From JAFAZI01 sp035501255 (lineage in GTDB: Bacteria; Actinomycetota; Actinomycetes; JAFAQI01), in NCBI GenBank assembly GCA_035501255.1, contig DATJWM010000157.1:1-16496 (forward strand): 16,496 bases of DNA, written 5' to 3'. The notes below the pieces were generated by a model that had not been told where the DNA came from, made no database searches, and was given only the letters and a program-made list of their open reading frames with translations. Position numbers and translations under genes: made by a program. The number at the start of each line of letters is the position of its first letter. Position 1 is the stretch's first letter. This document shows positions 7,620-12,877 of the stretch, piece after piece.

Positions 7620-8300
7620 TCAGCTTCCCGCCTTCTGGGTGTAGCGGAGGGACAGGGCCTTGCTGTCCAGCGGACTGCTCACGGAGTACACGACGACGTT
7701 GCGCGACCCGATGGTGTTCTCGGTCGAGTTCGAGAAGACCGGCTGCTCGAGTCCCCGCTCCTTGGCGAGCGAATCCAGCAGCGTCGCCACGTCGTCGTGC
7801 TTGAGGCCGACTCCGCTGAACGCCACCGTGCCGATCGGCGCCGAGGTGCTGTTCGTGCCGGGCAGCGTCGTGACCGCCGAGGTGGACCCCGCGGCCGACT
7901 CGGTCGCTTCGAGCCCGGTCAGCCAGACGTTGCTCGGGAGGCGCAGCGACAGGTCGTTCAGCAGGTAGGACCAGCGCACCTCCTGGCCCATTGCCTGGGT
8001 CAGCAGCGCCTGCTTGGCCGAGACCTCCGAGTAGGTCTGCTCCACGGTGCTCAGCCCGTTGAGCTTGGTCTGCAACGCGGTGTGCTGCTGACTCGCGGCG
8101 TCGACCTGATTCTGCGCCGAGGAGACTCCGCTCTTCGCGTTCATGTAGAGGAACGCGACGATCACGACCGCGACGGCAACCGCACCGGCCATGACCATCT
8201 GGAGGCGGCGGAACCGCGCGGCCTCCGCGATCTCCGGCGGCATGAGGTTGACCCGCGGCGTCACCGCGACCCCGGCCGTCTGAACCGTTTCGGCACTCAC
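7620..8300 (-). CDS. pilN: PilN-like type IV pilus platform protein
   Basis: 226 residues. The cytoplasmic N-terminus contains PRVNLMPPEI (VNLMP at 17-21), the conserved motif by which PilN docks into PilM. A membrane helix follows at about 34-53, then a coiled coil at about 58-95 and a small alpha/beta domain with a Thr/Ser-rich insert. This is the usual PilN layout and length. The GTG start at 8300 shares a GTGA with the pilM stop, so the two are probably co-translated, fitting the 1:1 PilM-PilN complex. pilO follows with a one-base gap. Confidence 0.9.
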   Translation of the reverse strand: MSAETVQTAGVAVTPRVNLMPPEIAEAARFRRLQMVMAGAVAVAVVIVAFLYMNAKSGVSSAQNQVDAASQQHTALQTKLNGLSTVEQTYSEVSAKQALLTQAMGQEVRWSYLLNDLSLRLPSNVWLTGLEATESAAGSTSAVTTLPGTNSTSAPIGTVAFSGVGLKHDDVATLLDSLAKERGLEQPVFSNSTENTIGSRNVVVYSVSSPLDSKALSLRYTQKAGS

Positions 8301-9370
8301 GAGGCCACCCCCAGAGCGAGCCCGACCGGAACGGCGATCTGGGGCTCGACGTAGCTCAGTTGCTCATCGGTCAATCCGGTCTTGCCAACCCGCAATGCCG
8401 CAGTTGCGGCACCGGGCTCGACCGGAAGTCGGGTGGCAGCGGCCAACCGCTGCCCCAGCCCGGCGAGGCGGGCGCCTCCGCCGGATAGCACCACCCGGGT
8501 CAGCGGCACGCTGGCCGGCTGTGCGAGGTAGTAGTCCAGCGAGCCACGGACCTCTTCGACGAATGACCCGCCGGAGGACTCGATCACTCGCGCCGCGGGA
8601 TGGTCGCTGGTGACCTCACCGCGCACGGCCGCCATGCCGAGCTGCTGCTTGACGCCCACCGCCTGCTCGAACGGAACGCCGAGCCGCTCGCTGACCGCAT
8701 CCGTGATGTTGTCGCCGCCCATGAGGAGGATCCGGACGAAACGCGGGATGCCGTTCTCGTGGATGACGATGTTCGTGACCTTCGCACCGACGTCAACGAG
8801 CGCCTCGGCTCCGCCGCCACCGGCGATGCCCACTTCGTCGACCCGCCCGAGCGCCCGGAGCACCGCGAACGGGGTGAGGTCGACCTGGGTGGCGGTCAAG
8901 CCTGCCCGCTTCACGGCCTCGAGCGCGGCGTTCACCATGTCGCGCGAAGCGGCAACGAGCAGCACGCGCAAGGCACGCGATCCGGTGCCATCCGTCGTCT
9001 CCTCGATTGGATGGAAGTCGAGGATGGCTTGTTCGACCGGGATCGGGATGAAGTCCTGAACCTGCATCTCGAGCGACTTGCGGAGCTCCTCGGGAGGCAT
9101 CCACGGCAGATCGACCTGCCGAACGATCACCTTCTGGTTCGCGACTCCGAGCACGACCTTCTTGCTCGAGAACTTCGCGGTCGACCACAGGTGCTTGATC
9201 GCGTCGGCGACGAGCGCCGGATCGGCGACCTCACCGTCGCGGACGGCTCCCACGGGGAGCGCCACCTGGCCGAAGCGCTGAAGCGTTGCCTGACCTTTGC
9301 CGAACGCGAGTTCAGCTGCCCGCACACCGGACGTGCCGATGTCGAGACCAACCGCAGTCCGTCCTGCCAC
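8297..9370 (-). CDS. pilM: PilM, actin-like type IV pilus assembly ATPase-fold protein
   Basis: 357 residues from GTG at 9370. PilM is the cytoplasmic actin/FtsA-like protein that binds nucleotide and the PilN tail. Visible: phosphate-1 loop VGLDIGTSGVRAAEL at 7-21, the PilM-typical VRQVDLPWMPPEEL near 83-96 and QVQDFIPIP near 103-111, phosphate-2 loop ALVDVGAKVTNIVI at about 190-203, MGGDNIT at 217-223, and the adenosine motif VVLSGGGARLAGLG at 293-306. An in-frame GTG 11 codons upstream exists, but GGGAGGA seven bases before 9370 supports the shorter start, which also puts VGLDIG at the normal distance from the N-terminus. It overlaps pilN by GTGA. Confidence 0.93.
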   Translation of the reverse strand: MAGRTAVGLDIGTSGVRAAELAFGKGQATLQRFGQVALPVGAVRDGEVADPALVADAIKHLWSTAKFSSKKVVLGVANQKVIVRQVDLPWMPPEELRKSLEMQVQDFIPIPVEQAILDFHPIEETTDGTGSRALRVLLVAASRDMVNAALEAVKRAGLTATQVDLTPFAVLRALGRVDEVGIAGGGGAEALVDVGAKVTNIVIHENGIPRFVRILLMGGDNITDAVSERLGVPFEQAVGVKQQLGMAAVRGEVTSDHPAARVIESSGGSFVEEVRGSLDYYLAQPASVPLTRVVLSGGGARLAGLGQRLAAATRLPVEPGAATAALRVGKTGLTDEQLSYVEPQIAVPVGLALGVAS

Positions 9371-9377
9371 TGGCTCG

Positions 9378-9384
9378 TCCTCCC
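9378..9384 (-). promoter_or_regulatory. Ribosome binding site that fixes the pilM start
   Basis: On the minus strand GGGAGGA lies 7 bases before GTG at 9370, optimal Shine-Dalgarno spacing. It selects this start over the in-frame GTG at 9403, which would place the site inside the coding region. Confidence 0.65.
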
Positions 9385-9455
9385 GATACCGCCCGCAGCC
9401 CACGGCCGAGGCGCGTGGCTTCTGTCAATGAACGGGATCGGTCGGCAAGGCGCTC

Positions 9456-9473
9456 TCCTTGAGCACAAGGAGG
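9456..9473. other. Short perfect hairpin in the pilD-pilM gap
   Basis: CTCCTTG and CAAGGAG form a perfect 7-bp inverted repeat with a 4-base loop in the 139-base gap between the pilD stop and the pilM start. There is no T-run after it on either strand. It could be an RNA processing or stability element, a weak terminator, or a protein-binding palindrome. No convincing promoter was found in the rest of this gap. Confidence 0.4.
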
Positions 9474-9509
9474 GTGCGGAATTACGCCGAGCGGTGTACT
9501 CGGTGTCCT

Positions 9510-10289
9510 TCAGTGTCCGATTGCGTGCGTATATGCGTGCGCAATCGGGTGACCGGCGAATATGCCGATCAGGGCGCCCACGAGCATGAACGGCCCAAAC
9601 GGGACCTTCGTCTTACGACCGCCGCCGGCCGCCAGGATGATCACGACGCTGACGATCCCGCCCACCAGGAACGCCGAGAACGCGCCGACCGCCACCTGCC
9701 CCCACCCGAGCCAACCGAGATAGATCCCGACGACGCCGGACAGCTTGACATCACCACGGCCCATCCCTGCGGGATGGATGAACCAGACAAGGCCGTAGAA
9801 CGCCACCAACGCGAGCATCGCAAGCACGCAACGCAGGTAGTCCTCACCCCGGCTGTCGACGACCGCCGGGATCGCCAGCAACGCCAGCGCGACCGGGTAC
9901 GACGGCAGGGTCAGCACGTCCGGCAGCCGCAACACGTCGATGTCAATCATCGCAAGGGCGATACCTACGGCGGCGAGGTAGAGGTATGCCGGCAGGTCGG
10001 CGTGAATGCCGAATCTGAGGCCGAACGCGACGTACAGCGCGCCGGTGGCAAGCTCCACGAGCGGATAGCGGATCGAAATCGGGCTTGCGCAGGCACGGCA
10101 CTTCCCGCGCAGCACCAGCCAGGACAGGACCGGGATGTTGTCCCGGGCGGCGATCGGTTGATCACACGAGGGGCAGTGAGACGGTGGGTGCACGACCGAC
10201 TCGCCGCGGGGCACCCGCCAGATCACGACGTTGAGGAAGGATCCGATCGCGAGGCCGAGCAGCCCGAGGAGGACGATCACCGCGGCCAC
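9510..10289 (-). CDS. pilD: Type IV prepilin peptidase / N-methyltransferase
   Basis: 259 residues, a polytopic membrane aspartic protease (family A24) that cleaves prepilin leaders after glycine and N-methylates the new terminus. The N-terminal domain has GSFLNVVIWRVPRGES, then the zinc-type cysteine pairs C39/C42 and C64/C67 (HCPSC, CRAC) that mark the bifunctional form. Catalytic aspartates are in AMIDIDVLRLPD (D116/D118) and in the GxGD-type motif GRGDVKL (D180). About eight hydrophobic segments are visible. The GTG at 10289 gives the full first helix; GTG at 10280 is an alternative and neither has a clear ribosome site. It lies between the minor pilins, its likely substrates, and pilMNO. 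Confidence 0.95.
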   Translation of the reverse strand: MAAVIVLLGLLGLAIGSFLNVVIWRVPRGESVVHPPSHCPSCDQPIAARDNIPVLSWLVLRGKCRACASPISIRYPLVELATGALYVAFGLRFGIHADLPAYLYLAAVGIALAMIDIDVLRLPDVLTLPSYPVALALLAIPAVVDSRGEDYLRCVLAMLALVAFYGLVWFIHPAGMGRGDVKLSGVVGIYLGWLGWGQVAVGAFSAFLVGGIVSVVIILAAGGGRKTKVPFGPFMLVGALIGIFAGHPIAHAYTHAIGH

Positions 10290-10334
10290 GGCAGGAGGCT
10301 ACTTCCCGTCGGCCGAGAACTCGCGCAGCGACGC

Positions 10335-12182
10335 TCAGCCGACAGATCCGCCGTTTCCGCTGCTCGACACCGAGCCGTTGTCCTCCTCGACGTTGCTGAG
10401 CCCTGGCGTCGGGGAGTACGGCGGTGAGTTCCACTTCAACAGCAGGTAGTTCGAGGCACCGGCACCCGTCGGGACGGCCGATCCATCGCACGGCGTGATG
10501 ATGATCTCCGGGAAGCCCGAGGAGGAGTTCAGCTGGCCCGGGTCGGCCGCCATGCACTGGCTGTCGAGGATGTCCGATTGGGCGTTGAGTTCGCTCACGA
10601 GCAGGTAGGACTCGATGTAGTCCTCCTGGCCGTTGTTGGTCGTGACCAACCCGGTCGGCATCCACATCTCGTTCACCGGAACGTTGGCGACCGTCAGGCT
10701 GCTCGGACACTTCGCGCCGCTGATCTGCTGACCGCTCGTGCCCGGGTTGACCAGGCAGTCCTTCTCCCCCGTGGACGTGCTGCCACCGACACATCCGCCC
10801 GCGTTGGCGGAGCAGTTCGTGTAGAACACGCCGTAACCCGCGGTGCCGACGGCCTGCCACTGCCAGAGCTGGTTCCACGTCAGCGTGGTCGCGTCAGGCG
10901 CCTGCTTGCAGGGGTAGGCAATGAGGTGGTTGCCGAAGCTTTGTCCGCTCACGTCGAGACAGCGACCGAACAGTGCGTAGTTGACGTACTGGTTCGTAGG
11001 AGTGCCCGGGATACCGGTGGTGTTACCGCCGGACTTCCCGGCACCGACCTGCGCGTCGGGATTCCACGCGGAGTCGTCCGCCGAGCTGCCGCCGCAGGTC
11101 GAGAACGCCAGTGCGGCTCCAATCGACGCGGGCGTCGACGCGGTCATACCGCTCGGCGTCAAGCAGAAACCGGCGCCGACCGTTCCGGTCGCCGATGGGG
11201 CCTGGAAGTGCCCGTTGTCGTCGTAGGGCCACTCCTGCTTCTGTTGGGTGCTGCTCGCGTATGGGTAAGTGGTTCCGGAACCACTCGTGGCACACGGCTC
11301 GAGCTCGGGTGTCCCCGCCGTGAGGGCGGACGAGCTGACGTTTTGGATGCACAGCCCTGACCCACCGCCGAGGGTCGTGTCACCGCCGTATTCGATCGTC
11401 AGATCGGACCGGTACAGCCAGTCCTGTCGCGGGGTCCCCAGCGGGAGGCAGGCCTGCATCGTCGGGATGGTGCCGACTCCTGGGCTCGAGCCTGCGTCGA
11501 GGCACATGGCGTCCTGGTTGCCCGGGATGAACTCGGCCAGACGACCACCGGTGGTGCTGTTGCTCGTCGAGGTCGAGAACTGGTAGATCGCGTGCAGGGT
11601 CCGATCGCCCTCCGTCGAGCTCAAGCCGGACACTTGCGGCCCGCTGCCGAAGGACTGAATGAACGCGTAGGACGGCACCCCCGCGACCAGGCCGGCTTTG
11701 CAGGAGATCGCGTTGGTCGACCACCAGTCGGTCGTCGAGTCGTTCTCGTGCGAACTCGGATCGGTCGAGTAGTAGGCGATCACCGTGCGGTAGGTGGCCT
11801 CATCCGCCGCCACCGGCGTGGTCTCCACCGTCCCGGTGATCTGGTCCCCTGCGACGTTGACGTCCTGCGCCGGGTCGCCCACGAGGATGTCGACGCCCGC
11901 GCTGTCCGTGCGGTCCGAGCAGGGGATCTTCGTGAGATCACCGCCACCGTTGGTCTGGGCGTTGCGTAGCTGCCCGAGGGCCGCCTGCAGCCCTGCGGCC
12001 GCGGCGTCGACGGTGTGCACCTGCTTTTTCGCCAGCCCGGTCGGGCGGACCTGGGAAAGCATCAGATCGGCGACCGCGACGCTCGTCACGGTGATCACCA
12101 GGATCAGGAAGATCGTGAAAATCATCGCGAACCCACCGTCGACACCGGCGCGATTGCGAAGGATCCGGACCAACCGGTTCAT
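10335..12182 (-). CDS. PilX-like minor pilin with ricin-B (QxW) lectin-like repeats
   Basis: 615 residues from ATG at 12182 (GAGGTG 10 bases upstream; ATGA shared with the preceding gene). The N-terminus NRAGVDGG-FAMIF looks like a class III leader cut after G17, followed by a hydrophobic helix and KKQVHTVDAAAAGLQAAL, as in PilX N-domains; the usual Glu at mature position 5 is absent (F22). From about 225 on there are roughly six cysteine/tryptophan repeats of the form C-[LIM]-x...C...W: starts at C227 (CLDAGSS), C278 (CIQNVSS), C340 (CLTPSG), C408 (CLDVSGQ), C476 (CLVNPG) and C543 (CMAADPG). Several end in ricin-like tryptophan motifs such as RQDW and WNQLWQW. Six QxW repeats would make two beta-trefoils. 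I infer a carbohydrate-binding pilus adhesin exposed at the tip or surface. The lectin call is by pattern only. Confidence 0.8.
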   Translation of the reverse strand: MNRLVRILRNRAGVDGGFAMIFTIFLILVITVTSVAVADLMLSQVRPTGLAKKQVHTVDAAAAGLQAALGQLRNAQTNGGGDLTKIPCSDRTDSAGVDILVGDPAQDVNVAGDQITGTVETTPVAADEATYRTVIAYYSTDPSSHENDSTTDWWSTNAISCKAGLVAGVPSYAFIQSFGSGPQVSGLSSTEGDRTLHAIYQFSTSTSNSTTGGRLAEFIPGNQDAMCLDAGSSPGVGTIPTMQACLPLGTPRQDWLYRSDLTIEYGGDTTLGGGSGLCIQNVSSSALTAGTPELEPCATSGSGTTYPYASSTQQKQEWPYDDNGHFQAPSATGTVGAGFCLTPSGMTASTPASIGAALAFSTCGGSSADDSAWNPDAQVGAGKSGGNTTGIPGTPTNQYVNYALFGRCLDVSGQSFGNHLIAYPCKQAPDATTLTWNQLWQWQAVGTAGYGVFYTNCSANAGGCVGGSTSTGEKDCLVNPGTSGQQISGAKCPSSLTVANVPVNEMWMPTGLVTTNNGQEDYIESYLLVSELNAQSDILDSQCMAADPGQLNSSSGFPEIIITPCDGSAVPTGAGASNYLLLKWNSPPYSPTPGLSNVEEDNGSVSSSGNGGSVG

Positions 12183-12877
12183 GATCGGGTCACCTCGGTA
12201 CAGACGGATGGCGGGGTGGGGCTTGCCGGCAACCTGGTCGAGTTGATCGCCGTGATCGTGACTTCGCTGGTCGACGTTGCGGCCGGCGCGCCACTCGTCG
12301 CGTTGAAGGCCAGCGCGAGCTGGTAGTGGCCGTTGACCGGCTGATCGACGGTGGGCACCACGATCGAGAACAGCGGGGTCGAGGAGTTCACCTGGCTGAG
12401 GCCGATCGCGGCGGTCGCCCATCCGGTCGCCGTCACCGATCCGACGCCGCTGAGCGGGGGCTGCCAGGTCCGCCACGCGAGGGTGCCGGTCGAGGGGGTG
12501 AAGCGCCATTGGGTGCAGGTCTGCTGCTGGTTGACGTTGCCGTTGCGCCACTCCACGTAGCACGGCGAGCCGGTCACGCACCCCGAGCTGTAGGAGCTGT
12601 TGCCGGGCGTACTGATGGCGTTGGCGTAGCGAAGCTGGTGATCCAGCAACGAGATCACCTTCCGCGCGGCATCCATGTCGTTGGCCTGGCTGTTGTCCCG
12701 CTGGGTGGTCCCGAGCATCGACACGACCGCCGTGCTGATGATCGCGAGGATGATCGTGAAGATCAGCGTCGCGACCACCATCTCGACGAGGGTCACTCCG
12801 GCGTCGGCGTCATGCTCGACGCCAGGATGACACCGGGACGCCCGAACCGCTCGCCGGGCAGCTGCCAGCCGGGTCAT
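12179..12877 (-). CDS. PilW-like minor pilin
   Basis: 232 residues. The leader of 27 residues ends AG with cleavage before V28-TLVEMVVATLIF, carrying the conserved Glu at mature position 5 (E32); Val at +1 instead of Phe is unusual but tolerated. The membrane helix at about 28-50 is followed by TTQRDNSQANDMDAARKVISLLDHQLRYA, the amphipathic helix common in PilW/GspJ-type minor pilins, then a beta-rich globular domain with cysteines in GCVTGSPC and QTCTQW. The start and stop overlap both neighbours by ATGA (12874-12877 and 12179-12182), so the three minor pilins are probably produced together. It likely helps form the priming or tip complex of the pilus. Confidence 0.88.
   Translation of the reverse strand: MTRLAAARRAVRASRCHPGVEHDADAGVTLVEMVVATLIFTIILAIISTAVVSMLGTTQRDNSQANDMDAARKVISLLDHQLRYANAISTPGNSSYSSGCVTGSPCYVEWRNGNVNQQQTCTQWRFTPSTGTLAWRTWQPPLSGVGSVTATGWATAAIGLSQVNSSTPLFSIVVPTVDQPVNGHYQLALAFNATSGAPAATSTSEVTITAINSTRLPASPTPPSVCTEVTRS

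Noticed and set aside
9424..9429. TTGACA on the minus strand as a -35 box for pilM
   Set aside because: No -10-like hexamer lies 16-19 bases downstream, so a promoter cannot be supported.
12183..12581. N-terminal extension of the PilX-like protein
   Set aside because: It reads the PilW-like gene in another frame; ATG at 12182 has a ribosome site and starts a prepilin-like leader.
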